Shown here one piece after another: positions 37,171 through 45,802 of a stretch of DNA of 64,000 bases. How positions within the stretch are numbered: the first letter of the stretch is position 1; each line of letters begins with the position of its first letter. Under the pieces are notes generated by a model. The model had not been told where the DNA came from. It made no database searches and worked only from the letters and a program-made list of their open reading frames with translations. Where the stretch lies: the NCBI RefSeq assembly GCF_029223525.1, contig NZ_JARHTQ010000020.1, positions 1-64,000 on the forward strand, read 5' to 3'. This DNA is from Streptantibioticus ferralitis. Its GTDB lineage: Bacteria; Actinomycetota; Actinomycetes; Streptomycetales; Streptomycetaceae. Position numbers and translations under genes: made by a program.

Positions 37171-38537
37171 CGGGCGTCCTCGCCGTCTTCCTCGACGGGG
37201 CCGACGGTCGGGCCCTCGGGTCCTTCCGGGGCACCCTCGCGCCCGGTCGGTTCGTAGATCAGTACCGCCCGGTTGTCCGGCCGGAGCCGGGCCGCGGCCA
37301 CCGCCTTGACCTCTTCGGGCGTCACCTCCAGTGCCCGCTGGACGGCGGTCAGCGCCAGCTGCGGATCGCCGAACAGCACGGCGTACCGGCACAGTTCGTC
37401 GGCGCGACCGCCGACGGTGGTCAGCCTGTCCAGCCACTCGCGCTCCAGCTGGGCCTGGGCCCGCTCCATCTCCTCCGGCGTCGGCCCGTCCTTGGCGAAC
37501 CGGGCCAGCTCGTCGTCCACTGCGGCCTCGATCTCGGCCGCCTCGGCACCGCTGGAGGCCTTCACGTCCAGCCAGCCCAGCGAGGGCGCACCGGCCAGCC
37601 GCAGCAGACCGAAGCCCGCGCCGACCGCGGTGCGGTCGTGCCGGACCAGCCGGTTGTGCAGCCGGGAGGACTCGCCGCCGCCGAGCACGGTCAGCGCGAG
37701 GTCGGCGGCGTCCGCCTCACGGGTGCCGTCCGGCGGCAGCCGGTAGGCGGCCATCAGGGCGCGGGAGGGCACGTCCTCCTCGACGACCTCGCGCAACTCC
37801 CCGCCCATCACCTCGGACAGCGAACCGTCGCGCGGCGTGGGCTTGCCGTCGTGCGCGGGGATGGAGCCGAAGTACTTCTCGATCCAGCGCAGCGTCCGCT
37901 CCGGGTCGATGTCGCCGACGACTGCCAGGACCGCGTTGTTCGGCGCGTAGTACGTGCGGAAGAACTGCCGGGCGTCCTCCAGCGAGGCCGCGTCGAGGTC
38001 CTCCATCGAGCCGATCGGCGTGTGGTGGTACGGGTGGCCCTCGGGGTAGGCCATGCCGGTCAGCCGCTCGAACGCGGTGCCGTACGGGACGTTGTCGTAC
38101 CGCTGGCGGCGCTCGTTCTTGACGACGTCGCGCTGGTTGTCCAGGCTCTCCAGGTCGAGCGCGGTGAGCAGGCTGCCCATCCGGTCCGCTTCGAGCCACA
38201 GCGCCAGCTCCACCTGGTGGGCGGGCATGGTCTCGAAGTAGTTGGTGCGCTCGAAGCTGGTGGTGCCGTTGAGCGAGCCACCCGCGCCCTGGATGAGCTC
38301 GAAGTGGCCGTTCCCCTTCACCTGCGCGGAGCCCTGGAACATCAAGTGCTCGAAGAGGTGGGCGAGTCCGGTGCGGCCCGCGACCTCGTGGCGCGAGCCG
38401 ACGTCGTACCAGAGGCAGATCGCGGCGACCGGCGTGAGGTGGTCCTCGGAGAGCACCACCCGCAGCCCGTTGGCCAAGCGGTGCTCCGTCGCTGTCAGGC
38501 CGCCGGATTGTGCCTCCGACGAGGCCATGTGAGCCAT
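37167..38537 (-). CDS. M16-family zinc metallopeptidase, catalytic partner
   Basis: A 456-aa peptidase. The inverted zinc motif HLFEH is present in GLAHLFEHLMFQGS (residues ~59-72), with the downstream glutamate in NERRQRYDN (~139-147). NGTTSFERTNYFETMP is the conserved substrate-cleft segment. It probably degrades small unfolded peptides in the cytoplasm together with the adjacent non-catalytic subunit. No signal peptide is visible. It is divergent from parC with a 216-bp gap. Confidence 0.94.
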   Translation of the reverse strand: MAHMASSEAQSGGLTATEHRLANGLRVVLSEDHLTPVAAICLWYDVGSRHEVAGRTGLAHLFEHLMFQGSAQVKGNGHFELIQGAGGSLNGTTSFERTNYFETMPAHQVELALWLEADRMGSLLTALDLESLDNQRDVVKNERRQRYDNVPYGTAFERLTGMAYPEGHPYHHTPIGSMEDLDAASLEDARQFFRTYYAPNNAVLAVVGDIDPERTLRWIEKYFGSIPAHDGKPTPRDGSLSEVMGGELREVVEEDVPSRALMAAYRLPPDGTREADAADLALTVLGGGESSRLHNRLVRHDRTAVGAGFGLLRLAGAPSLGWLDVKASSGAEAAEIEAAVDDELARFAKDGPTPEEMERAQAQLEREWLDRLTTVGGRADELCRYAVLFGDPQLALTAVQRALEVTPEEVKAVAAARLRPDNRAVLIYEPTGREGAPEGPEGPTVGPVEEDGEDAR

Positions 38538-38753
38538 GGGCTAGCTGTCCTTCCGGTCGCGGTGTCGATCGTGCCCCACTCTAGGCAAGCGCACGGACAG
38601 GTCGCGAAGTTCCCGGTATTCCGGCTGGGGTGTCGCACGGCCGGGGCCGGGGGCCGGGGCGATCATGACGGGTCGTGGTCCGGGCTGTCAGTGGGGCGGT
38701 CCACAATGGAGCCGACAGATCCCGACCAGGTCCGCCCAAGGAGCAGCCGCGCG

Positions 38754-41204
38754 ATGGCCCGCCGCAGCACGAAGACCCCGCCTCCGGACGATTTCGAGGA
38801 GCGCATCCTCGACATCGACGTCGTCGACGAGATGCGTGCCTCGTACCTGGAGTACGCCTACTCGGTCATCTACTCACGTGCGCTGCCCGACGCCCGTGAC
38901 GGGCTCAAGCCCGTGCAGCGCCGGATCATCTACCAGATGAACGAGATGGGCCTGCGCCCCGACCGCGGGTATGTCAAGTGCGCCCGGGTCGTCGGCGAGG
39001 TGATGGGCAAGCTGCACCCGCACGGTGACGCCTCGATCTACGACGCGCTGGTCCGCATGGCGCAAGACTTCTCGATGCGGATGCCGATGGTCGACGGGCA
39101 CGGCAACTTCGGTTCGCTGGGCAACGACGACCCGCCCGCCGCGATGCGGTACACCGAGTCGCGCATGGACCCCGCCGCGATGCTGATGACCGAGTCCATC
39201 GACGAGGACACGGTCGACTTCGCGCCCAACTACGACGGGCAGGAGCAAGAGCCGGTCGCGCTGCCCGCCGCGTTCCCGAACCTGCTGGTCAACGGGTCCT
39301 CCGGGATCGCCGTCGGCATGGCCACCAACATGCCGCCGCACAACCTCGGCGAGGTGATCGCCGCCGCCCGCCATCTGATCAGGCACCCCAACGCGGACCT
39401 GGAAACGCTGATGCGGTTCGTCCCCGGTCCCGACCTGCCGACCGGTGGCCGGATCGTTGGCCTGTCCGGCATCCGCGACGCGTACGAGAACGGGCGCGGC
39501 AGCTTCAAGATCCGCTCGACCGCCACGATCGAGGACGTCACGGCGCGCCGCAAGGGCATCGTCGTCACCGAACTGCCCTTCGCCGTCGGTCCGGAGAAGG
39601 TGATCGCGAAGATCAAGGACCTGGTCGGCGCGAAGAAGCTGCAGGGCATCGCCGACGTCAAGGACCTCACCGGCCGCCAGCACGGACTGCGCCTGGTCAT
39701 CGAGGTCAAGAACGGATTCAACCCGGAAGCGGTACTGGAGCAGCTCTACAAGTTGACGCCGATGGAGGAGTCCTTCGGCATCAACAACGTGGCGCTGGTC
39801 GACGGCCAGCCGCTCACCCTGGGCCTCAAGGAGCTGCTGGAGGTCTATGTCGACCACCGCTTCGACGTGGTGCGGCGGCGCAGCGAGTTCCGCCGGAGCA
39901 AGCGCAGGGACCGGCTGCACCTGGTCGAGGGGCTGCTGGTCGCGCTGCTCGACATCGACGAGGTGATCCAGCTCATCCGCTCCAGTGAGAACTCGGCGGA
40001 GGCCAAGCAGCGCCTGATGGAGCGCTTCTCGCTCTCCGAGGTGCAGACGCAGTACATCCTGGACACCCCGCTGCGCCGCCTGACCAAGTTCGACCGGCTG
40101 GAGCTGGAGGCGGAGCGCGACAAGCTGAACACCGAGATCGCGGAGCTGACCCGGATCCTGGAGTCCGACACGGAGCTGCGCAAGCTGGTCTCCAGCGAAC
40201 TGGCGGCGGTCGCCAAGAAGTACGGGTCCGAGCGGCGCACGGTGCTGCTGGAGGCGGCGGGGGCGCCGGTGTCCGCGGTGCCGCTGGAGGTCTCCGACGA
40301 CCCGTGCCGGGTACTGCTCTCCGCCACCGGGCTGCTGGCCCGCACCTCCAACGGAGAGCCGTTGGGCACCGGGGAGGGCAACCGCACCAAGCACGATGTG
40401 ATCGTCTCCGCCGTGCCGGCCACCACGCGTGGCGACGTGGGTGTGGTGACCTCGGACGGCCGGCTGCTGAGGCTGTCCGTGATCGACCTGCCGACGCTGC
40501 CGGACACCGCCACGACGCCCAACCTCGCGGGCGGCGCGGCCGTCTCCGAGTTCGTGTCACTGGCGGAGGACGAACGGGTGCTGTGCCTGTCGACGCTGGA
40601 CGAGTCCTCGCCGGGGCTCGCGCTCGGCACCGAGCAGGGCGTCGTCAAGCGGGTCGTGCCGGACTTCCCCGCGAACAAGGACGAGTTCGAGGTCATCGCC
40701 CTGAAGGAGGGCGACCGCGTCGTCGCCGCCGCCGAACTGCGCACCGGTGAGGAGGATCTGGTTTTCATCACCGATGACGCACAGCTGCTGCGCTATCCGG
40801 CCGGGCAGGTACGGCCGCAGGGCCGTCCGGCGGGCGGTATGGCCGGTATCAAGCTGTCGGCGGGCGCCAAGGTGATCTCGTTCACAGCGGTGGATCCGGC
40901 GTCGGACGCGACGGTGCTCACGGTGGCCCGCGCCGAGGGCACGCTGGACGGCGCCGCCCAGACGACGGCCAAGCTGACCGCGTTCGACCAGTACCCGCGC
41001 AAGGGCCGGGCCACCGGCGGCGTCCGCTGTCACCGGTTCCTGCGAGGTGAGGACGGCCTCGCACTGGCCTGGGCGGGCCCCGCACCGGTCCGCGCCTGCG
41101 CGGCGGACGGATCCCCGGTGGAGCTACCGGAACCGGACCCGCGCCGCGACGGCTCGGGCACCCCGCTCAACAAGCCCATCGCGGCGGCCGCGGGCCCGGC
41201 GTAG
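38754..41204 (+). CDS. parC: DNA topoisomerase IV subunit A (ParC), GyrA family
   Basis: An 816-aa type IIA topoisomerase subunit. The active-site tyrosine Y133 lies in [10 protein letters not shown], after the winged-helix quinolone region [12 protein letters not shown] (residues 88-99). The tower and coiled-coil ([20 protein letters not shown]) follow. The C-terminal beta-pinwheel contains a degenerate GyrA-box-like [17 protein letters not shown] rather than the gyrase consensus QRRGGKG, supporting ParC over GyrA. ATG 38754 has AAGGAG upstream; the very long frame to 37638 is spurious. The parE partner is 13 kb away on the other strand. Confidence 0.94.
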   Translation: MARRSTKTPPPDDFEERILDIDVVDEMRASYLEYAYSVIYSRALPDARDGLKPVQRRIIYQMNEMGLRPDRGYVKCARVVGEVMGKLHPHGDASIYDALVRMAQDFSMRMPMVDGHGNFGSLGNDDPPAAMRYTESRMDPAAMLMTESIDEDTVDFAPNYDGQEQEPVALPAAFPNLLVNGSSGIAVGMATNMPPHNLGEVIAAARHLIRHPNADLETLMRFVPGPDLPTGGRIVGLSGIRDAYENGRGSFKIRSTATIEDVTARRKGIVVTELPFAVGPEKVIAKIKDLVGAKKLQGIADVKDLTGRQHGLRLVIEVKNGFNPEAVLEQLYKLTPMEESFGINNVALVDGQPLTLGLKELLEVYVDHRFDVVRRRSEFRRSKRRDRLHLVEGLLVALLDIDEVIQLIRSSENSAEAKQRLMERFSLSEVQTQYILDTPLRRLTKFDRLELEAERDKLNTEIAELTRILESDTELRKLVSSELAAVAKKYGSERRTVLLEAAGAPVSAVPLEVSDDPCRVLLSATGLLARTSNGEPLGTGEGNRTKHDVIVSAVPATTRGDVGVVTSDGRLLRLSVIDLPTLPDTATTPNLAGGAAVSEFVSLAEDERVLCLSTLDESSPGLALGTEQGVVKRVVPDFPANKDEFEVIALKEGDRVVAAAELRTGEEDLVFITDDAQLLRYPAGQVRPQGRPAGGMAGIKLSAGAKVISFTAVDPASDATVLTVARAEGTLDGAAQTTAKLTAFDQYPRKGRATGGVRCHRFLRGEDGLALAWAGPAPVRACAADGSPVELPEPDPRRDGSGTPLNKPIAAAAGPA

Positions 41205-41214
41205 CAGTCCGGCA

Positions 41215-41246
41215 CCGGCCGGGCCCGAGCGCTCGGGCCCGGCCGG
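41215..41246 (+). terminator. parC terminator, 32-bp perfect palindrome
   Basis: A perfect palindrome of 16-bp arms (41215-41230 / 41231-41246), beginning 10 nt after the parC stop. A very stable GC hairpin. Confidence 0.85.
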
Positions 41247-41390
41247 CGGATCTTCGTCGGACGGGGTCAGCCCAGCCGCCCCGGCGCATCTTGGCGGGTG
41301 CGGTGAACCGGATTGTCCGGCGCGTCCTCAGCGGGTGCGGTGAACCGGGTGAACCGTATTGTCCGGCGGATCTTCGTCGGGCTTCGGCCA
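41242..41390. repeat. Degenerate tandem repeats downstream of parC
   Basis: Four degenerate units begin with CCGGCG followed by (G/C)(A/G)TC(T/C)T; GGATCTTCGTCGG occurs at about 41248 and again at about 41368, and GCGGGTGCGGTGAACCG occurs twice with ATTGTCCGGCG after each. Unit lengths vary from about 36 to 46 bp. No coding function is apparent. Confidence 0.7.
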
Positions 41391-41483
41391 GTTCCGGGCA
41401 ACGCCGGGCGATGACCTCGGCCATCTCGTCGTTGCGGCGGGCGCACGGCTTCCGCCGCGACGTCGATCAACCACAAACGCCCT

Positions 41484-41516
41484 GCACCGGCACCGGCACC
41501 GGCACCGGCACCGGCA
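41484..41516. repeat. Hexanucleotide repeat (GCACCG)x5.5
   Basis: Five consecutive GCACCG units followed by GCA, in the intergenic region 114 bp upstream of the ferredoxin-like gene. Repeats of this kind can vary in copy number between strains. Confidence 0.85.
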
Positions 41517-41590
41517 GCTCCAGGCGAACCGCACCTGCGAAGACCCGCCGGACCGGATCCCTGCCGACCGGACCGTCCCCGTGCCGGGCG

Positions 41591-41627
41591 AGGCGAGCCT
41601 CGCCGGACCCGCAGATTAGGCTCGCCT
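41591..41627 (+). promoter_or_regulatory. Paired iron-box-like cores over the promoter of the ferredoxin-like gene
   Basis: TTAGGCTCGCCT at 41616-41627 matches 11 of 12 bases of the core of the DmdR/IdeR iron box (TTAGGCTCACCT). Its 10-mer AGGCTCGCCT recurs in exact reverse complement at 41591-41600, within an 8-bp inverted repeat (41587-41594 / 41597-41604). TAGGCT (41617-41622) can serve as the -10 element, placing the transcript start at the GTG codon. Confidence 0.55.
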
Positions 41628-41629
41628 GT

Positions 41630-42553
41630 GTGACCACATGCGCGACCGTCTCCAGGGATCTGGCCGAGCCGTCGGCCGCGACGGCGGCCAGTGCCCGTAC
41701 CTGGCTGCTGCTGGAACAGCCGGGCCCCTGGGGTGCCAAGGCCTTCACCTCCAGCCATCTCGACCCGCGGATCGGCCGAGCGCTGGAGGCGGCGGCCGCC
41801 GGAACCGGCGTACGGCTCGCGCTGATCCGCAGGCCCGGACGCCATGCCGACCGCCACCAGCCGCAGCGCAGAAGGGTGTTCGCCGCGCACACCGTCCCCG
41901 GCGCCTGCTGGCTGCGCACGGCCGAGGTGGCGGACCCTGCCGAGTTGCTGGCACTGGACTTCGGACGGCTCGGCCGCGGTGAGACCTGCGATTTCGGCAC
42001 GCCCCACCAGGGCGAACCGCTCGCTCTGGTGTGCACCAACGCCAAGCGGGACCGCTGCTGCGCCCTGCTCGGGCGGCCGCTCGTCGCCGAACTGGCGGCC
42101 TCCGGAGCCGGCGAGGTCTGGGAGGTCACCCACCTCGGCGGCCATCGCTTCGGGCCGACGATGCTCGTGCTGCCGTACGGATACGCCTACGCCCGGCTGG
42201 ACGCGGCGAGCGCCAAGGGGATCGTGGAGGCGGCCCGCGACGGCCGCATGGTGCCGCGGCACTGCCGGGGCCGCTCCGCCTTCGAACGCCCTGGGCAGGC
42301 CGCCGAGTTGACGGTCCGTTCGCTGATCGGCGAGGACCGGGCCGAAGTGCTCACCGTGGCCACCGCCGAGGGCGCGGAGGGCCGTTGGACGGTACGCGTC
42401 ACACACACCGACGGCCGGGCCTGGAGCGCGCTGGTGGAACAGGTGGCGGTGGCCCCGGCGCGCCCGGAGAGCTGCGGCGCACAGCCGGGTACCCCGACGC
42501 GTATGGAGGTCCGCTCGCTCCATGAGGAACCGCACGGGTGGCTCCCCCCGTGA
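41630..42553 (+). CDS. Sucrase/ferredoxin-like family protein (thioredoxin-like [2Fe-2S] type)
   Basis: A 307-aa protein of the sucrase/ferredoxin-like family. Two metal-site-like features are visible: CTNAKRDRCCALLGRPL (residues ~133-149) and the downstream EVTHLGGHRFGPTMLVLPYGYAYARL, whose histidines are conserved. These fit a thioredoxin-like [2Fe-2S] fold. Relatives occur beside siderophore uptake genes, suggesting a role in reducing or handling iron. The GTG start has no ribosome-binding site and lies 7 nt after a TAGGCT element, so a leaderless, iron-regulated transcript is likely (inference). A terminator overlaps its stop. Confidence 0.85.
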   Translation: MTTCATVSRDLAEPSAATAASARTWLLLEQPGPWGAKAFTSSHLDPRIGRALEAAAAGTGVRLALIRRPGRHADRHQPQRRRVFAAHTVPGACWLRTAEVADPAELLALDFGRLGRGETCDFGTPHQGEPLALVCTNAKRDRCCALLGRPLVAELAASGAGEVWEVTHLGGHRFGPTMLVLPYGYAYARLDAASAKGIVEAARDGRMVPRHCRGRSAFERPGQAAELTVRSLIGEDRAEVLTVATAEGAEGRWTVRVTHTDGRAWSALVEQVAVAPARPESCGAQPGTPTRMEVRSLHEEPHGWLPP

Positions 42554-42570
42554 CCAGGGGGAGCCACCCG
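42535..42570. terminator. Bidirectional terminator overlapping the ferredoxin-like stop codon
   Basis: A 14-bp perfect inverted repeat (42535-42548 / 42557-42570) with an 8-nt loop lies between convergent genes. The stop codon of the ferredoxin-like gene (42551-42553) is in the loop. Confidence 0.85.
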
Positions 42571-42587
42571 TCGCACCGCCGTCGTGG

Positions 42588-43640
42588 TTACCGGGCCTTC
42601 TTCACGTAGTCGTTGGTGTAGGTCTTGGACAGGTCCACCTGGTGACCCTTGACCGTGGGGTCCCAGGAGGACAGGACGTTCAGTACGGTCTGCGGACCGT
42701 CGCCGGGCATCAACCCGTCCGGTGAGTACATGCCCTTCTCGTTCTCCAGCGCCTTGGTGTAAGTGTCCTTGCCGACACCCGCGTAGTAGTCGGCGGGCAT
42801 CTTGTCGGCGATCTGCGCCGCGCTGTGCGTGTTGATCCACTTCAGTGTCCCGACGAAGACGTCGACCAGCTTCTGGACGACCTCGGGGTTCTTCTGGATG
42901 TAGCCGGTGGTCAGATACAGGCAGGATGCCGGGTAGGTGCCGCCGAGCGCGGCCTTGGCACCGGCCGCCGTGCGCATGTCGACGAGCGGCTTGGCCAGGC
43001 CCTTCTGCTGGAGGATGGAGATGGTCGGCTCGGTGGTCATCCCCGCGTCGATCTGCTTGTTCTGCATGGCGGCGACGAACGTCGACCCGGCGCCCACCGC
43101 GACCGAGGTGGCGTCGCTGGTCTTCAGGCCGTTCTTGGCCTCCAGGTACTGGGTCAGGAAGTTGGTCGAGCTGCCGAGCCCGGTGACGCCCAGCTTCTTG
43201 CCCTTGAAGTCGGCGGGCGACTTCACCGAACCCGCCTCGTCGGTGCGGACCATCTCCACCTCACCGGGCGCCTGCAGCAACTGGACCACGGACTGGGTGG
43301 CCTTGCCCTTCGACTGCAGGTCGATGTTGTGGTCGTAGAAGCCGACGACCGCGTCCTGCTGCCCCGCCAGCATGTCGGTCTCGGCGTCCACTCCCGCGGG
43401 TTCGTCGGACAGCACCGCGTTGATGCCCTGCGCCTTGAAGTAGCCCAGCTTCTGCGCCAGCATCACCGGCAGGTAGATCTGCTTGTCCAGGCCACCCACC
43501 ATGATCCGTACGGTGGACTCGCCCGCCGCGTTCTTGGGCGCGGTCTTCGCGGAGTTGCCGCCGCAGGCGGAGAGGGACAGGGCGAGGGCGGTACAACTCG
43601 CCACGGCGAGTACGGAGTTCTTGACCTTGACCGGCTTCAT
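42588..43640 (-). CDS. NitT/TauT-type ABC transporter substrate-binding lipoprotein
   Basis: A 350-aa lipoprotein. The signal peptide ends in the lipobox LSAC (residues ~23-26) followed by GGNS. The mature part is of the SsuA/NMT1 family: VGGLDKQIYLPVMLAQKLGYFKAQG, LAGQQDAVVGFYDH, KGKKLGVTGLGSSTNFLTQYL and QIDAGMTTEPTISIL. Known ligands are nitrate, aliphatic sulfonates and thiamine precursors; the ligand here is undetermined. It is the third gene of the operon after the ATPase and permease, an unusual order for a binding protein. Confidence 0.92.
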   Translation of the reverse strand: MKPVKVKNSVLAVASCTALALSLSACGGNSAKTAPKNAAGESTVRIMVGGLDKQIYLPVMLAQKLGYFKAQGINAVLSDEPAGVDAETDMLAGQQDAVVGFYDHNIDLQSKGKATQSVVQLLQAPGEVEMVRTDEAGSVKSPADFKGKKLGVTGLGSSTNFLTQYLEAKNGLKTSDATSVAVGAGSTFVAAMQNKQIDAGMTTEPTISILQQKGLAKPLVDMRTAAGAKAALGGTYPASCLYLTTGYIQKNPEVVQKLVDVFVGTLKWINTHSAAQIADKMPADYYAGVGKDTYTKALENEKGMYSPDGLMPGDGPQTVLNVLSSWDPTVKGHQVDLSKTYTNDYVKKAR

Positions 43641-43677
43641 CGCAGGTCTCCTTACGGAACGGGGAGGGGAAGGGGAT

Positions 43678-44556
43678 TCACAGACCGGCCGTGTCGCCGG
43701 ACAGTTGGGTCGGACGCCAGCGCAGCACGCGCTTCTCGAACCGGGTGATCAGAAACTCGGCGGCCAGGGCGAGGACGGCGATGATGATGATCCCCGCGTA
43801 GACGCCGTTGGCGTTGAAGTTGCCCTGCGCCTGCTGGATGAGCTGCCCGAGCCCGGCCTGGGCGCCGAGCACCTCGCCGACGATGGCGCCGATCAGCGCG
43901 AAGCCGAACGCCGCGTGCAGGGAGGCGACGATCCAGGTCATCGCCGAGGGCAGCACGACCTGCGAGGTCACCCGCCATTCCGAGGCGCCCAGGATGCGGG
44001 CGTTGGCGATCAGGTTGCGGTCGACTTCGCGAGTGCCCTGGAAGGCGTTGAAGAAGACGGAGAAGAAGACCAGCACCACGGCGAGCGCCACCTTGCCGGA
44101 CGGCCCGAGGCCGAACCAGATGATGAACATCGAGCCCAGCACGACCCGCGGGATGGAGTTCCCGGCTTTGATGAACGGCGCCATCACCTCGGCCAGCGCG
44201 TGGATCCGCCCCAGCGCGATGCCCAGGACGACGCCCGCCAGCGTGCCGATGAGGAAGCCGAGGACCGTCTCCTCCATGGTCACGCCGATGTTGTGCCAGA
44301 TGGATCCGGTGGAGGTGCCCTGGGTGAACCAGGTCTTCAGCTGATCCAGCACGCCGGAGGGCGAACCGTAGGTGAAGGAGTCCAGCACTCCCTGCGCCGA
44401 GGCGAGTTGCCAGCCGCCGATCACGAGGACGACGAGTGCGATCTGGGCGCTGAGGATCAGCAGCCTGCGGCGGCGCCTGCCCGACCTGGCGGCCCGCATC
44501 AGCTCGGCGGCGTCCTGGTCGTCCAGCGACGGGATCAGGGTGTCGGTGGTGGTCAT
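43678..44556 (-). CDS. NitT/TauT-type ABC transporter permease
   Basis: A 292-aa permease with six hydrophobic helices after a charged cytoplasmic N-terminus. The EAA-type loop is AFQGTREVDRNLIANARILGASEWRVTSQVVLPSAM, which contacts the ATPase. The start overlaps the stop of the ATPase gene by 4 nt (ATGA). The gene product pairs with the lipoprotein at 42588 and the ATPase at 44553. Confidence 0.93.
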   Translation of the reverse strand: MTTTDTLIPSLDDQDAAELMRAARSGRRRRRLLILSAQIALVVLVIGGWQLASAQGVLDSFTYGSPSGVLDQLKTWFTQGTSTGSIWHNIGVTMEETVLGFLIGTLAGVVLGIALGRIHALAEVMAPFIKAGNSIPRVVLGSMFIIWFGLGPSGKVALAVVLVFFSVFFNAFQGTREVDRNLIANARILGASEWRVTSQVVLPSAMTWIVASLHAAFGFALIGAIVGEVLGAQAGLGQLIQQAQGNFNANGVYAGIIIIAVLALAAEFLITRFEKRVLRWRPTQLSGDTAGL

Positions 44557-45506
44557 CGCGGCTGTCCGATCGTGTCGTTCGTACGGGTCGCCTCGTTCGT
44601 ACGGGGCTCGTTCACGGCGGGCTCGTGATCACGTACCGGGCCGGAGCCGGGCTCCGGGGCCTGCTCGGGGCGCGGCGACTCCCCGGCCGTACGGGCATAC
44701 GCCAGCTGCACCTCGTCGCGCAGGCTGGTCCAGATCTGCTCGTACAGCTCGACGAAGCGCGGATGGAAGCGGATGTCCTGCACCTTGCGCGGGCGCGGCA
44801 GGTCGATGGCGAAGGTGTCCTTGACCGTCCCGGGGCCGACGGTCAGCACCACGACCTTGTCGGCCAGCGCGATGGCCTCCTCCAGGTCATGGGTGACGAA
44901 GACGACGGCGGGGCGGGTCAGCTCCCACAGGCTGAGCAGTTCGTCCTGGACGATCTGCCGGGTCTGGACGTCCAGCGCCGAGAACGGCTCGTCCATCAGC
45001 AGGATCTCCGGCTCGTTGATCAACGTCTGGGCGAGTGCGACGCGTTTGCGCATGCCGCCGGAGAGCTGGTGCGGCAGCCGGTCCTCGAAGCCGGACAGAC
45101 CGACGCGGCGCAGCCAGTCGCGTGCCTTCTCGATCGCCTCCCGCTTGCCGACGCCGCGGAACTGCGGACCCGCGGCGACATTGTCGAGCACCGGCTTCCA
45201 GGGGAAGACCGCGTCGGTCTGGAACATGAAGCCCACCCGCCGGTCGATGCCGGTCACCGGCTCGCCGTGGATCAGCGTCTCGCCGCGGCTCGCCCTCTCC
45301 AGGCCGGAGACCAGGGACAGGGTGGTCGACTTGCCGCAGCCGGTGGGACCGACGACGGCGCAGAACTCGCCCGGTGCCACGGTCAGGTCCAGGTCCCGCA
45401 GGGCGGTGTAGACCCCGCCTGAGGGCGTACGGAAACGTTTGGTCACCGTGCGCAGTTCGATCGCCGGAGCCGTGCCGGTCGTTGTCTGGTTCGCTTGTGC
45501 AGCCAC
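44553..45506 (-). CDS. NitT/TauT-type ABC transporter ATP-binding protein
   Basis: A 317-aa ABC ATPase. Walker A is GPTGCGKST (~residues 50-58), Q-loop MFQTDAVFPWK, signature LSGGMRKRVALAQ, Walker B ILLMDEPFSALD and H-loop FVTHDLEEA. The C-terminal ~65 residues are charged and disordered, beyond the usual family end. GTG 45506 is the likely start, as the frame upstream is unlike the family. It is the first gene of the operon and divergent from the sensor kinase at 45803. Confidence 0.93.
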   Translation of the reverse strand: MAAQANQTTTGTAPAIELRTVTKRFRTPSGGVYTALRDLDLTVAPGEFCAVVGPTGCGKSTTLSLVSGLERASRGETLIHGEPVTGIDRRVGFMFQTDAVFPWKPVLDNVAAGPQFRGVGKREAIEKARDWLRRVGLSGFEDRLPHQLSGGMRKRVALAQTLINEPEILLMDEPFSALDVQTRQIVQDELLSLWELTRPAVVFVTHDLEEAIALADKVVVLTVGPGTVKDTFAIDLPRPRKVQDIRFHPRFVELYEQIWTSLRDEVQLAYARTAGESPRPEQAPEPGSGPVRDHEPAVNEPRTNEATRTNDTIGQPR

Positions 45507-45802
45507 TGCTGTTGCACCACCTTGGGGCGGCTCGGGGCCGCTCGGGCCGGTTGGGGTGCCGAGACCGTAGGGCCGTGCGGGAGCCGCCCGCGAGCCTTGC
45601 GCGCGTTGCGCGGCTTTACCGCGTTGTACGGGGTTCTGCTCGTTGTGCTCAGCGCACCGGGGGTGGGCAGATCGGCCGCTGCCAGGCACAATCTGCGCAT
45701 CGCGGGAGCGGGGCAGGGACCGCCCCCGGGCGTGGGCACGGCATCGGGGCGCGTGTCCGTGCCGAGCGAGAAGTCAACCCGGGGGGGTGGAAAGGCGCAC
45801 CT

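Noticed and set aside
37638-38753. N-terminal extension of ParC in frame
   Set aside because: Antisense to the M16 gene; the AAGGAG-preceded ATG at 38754 matches the family N-terminus.
41267-42535. 422-codon minus-strand frame with repeated motifs
   Set aside because: Antisense to the ferredoxin-like gene; the apparent peptide repeats come from the non-coding DNA repeats.
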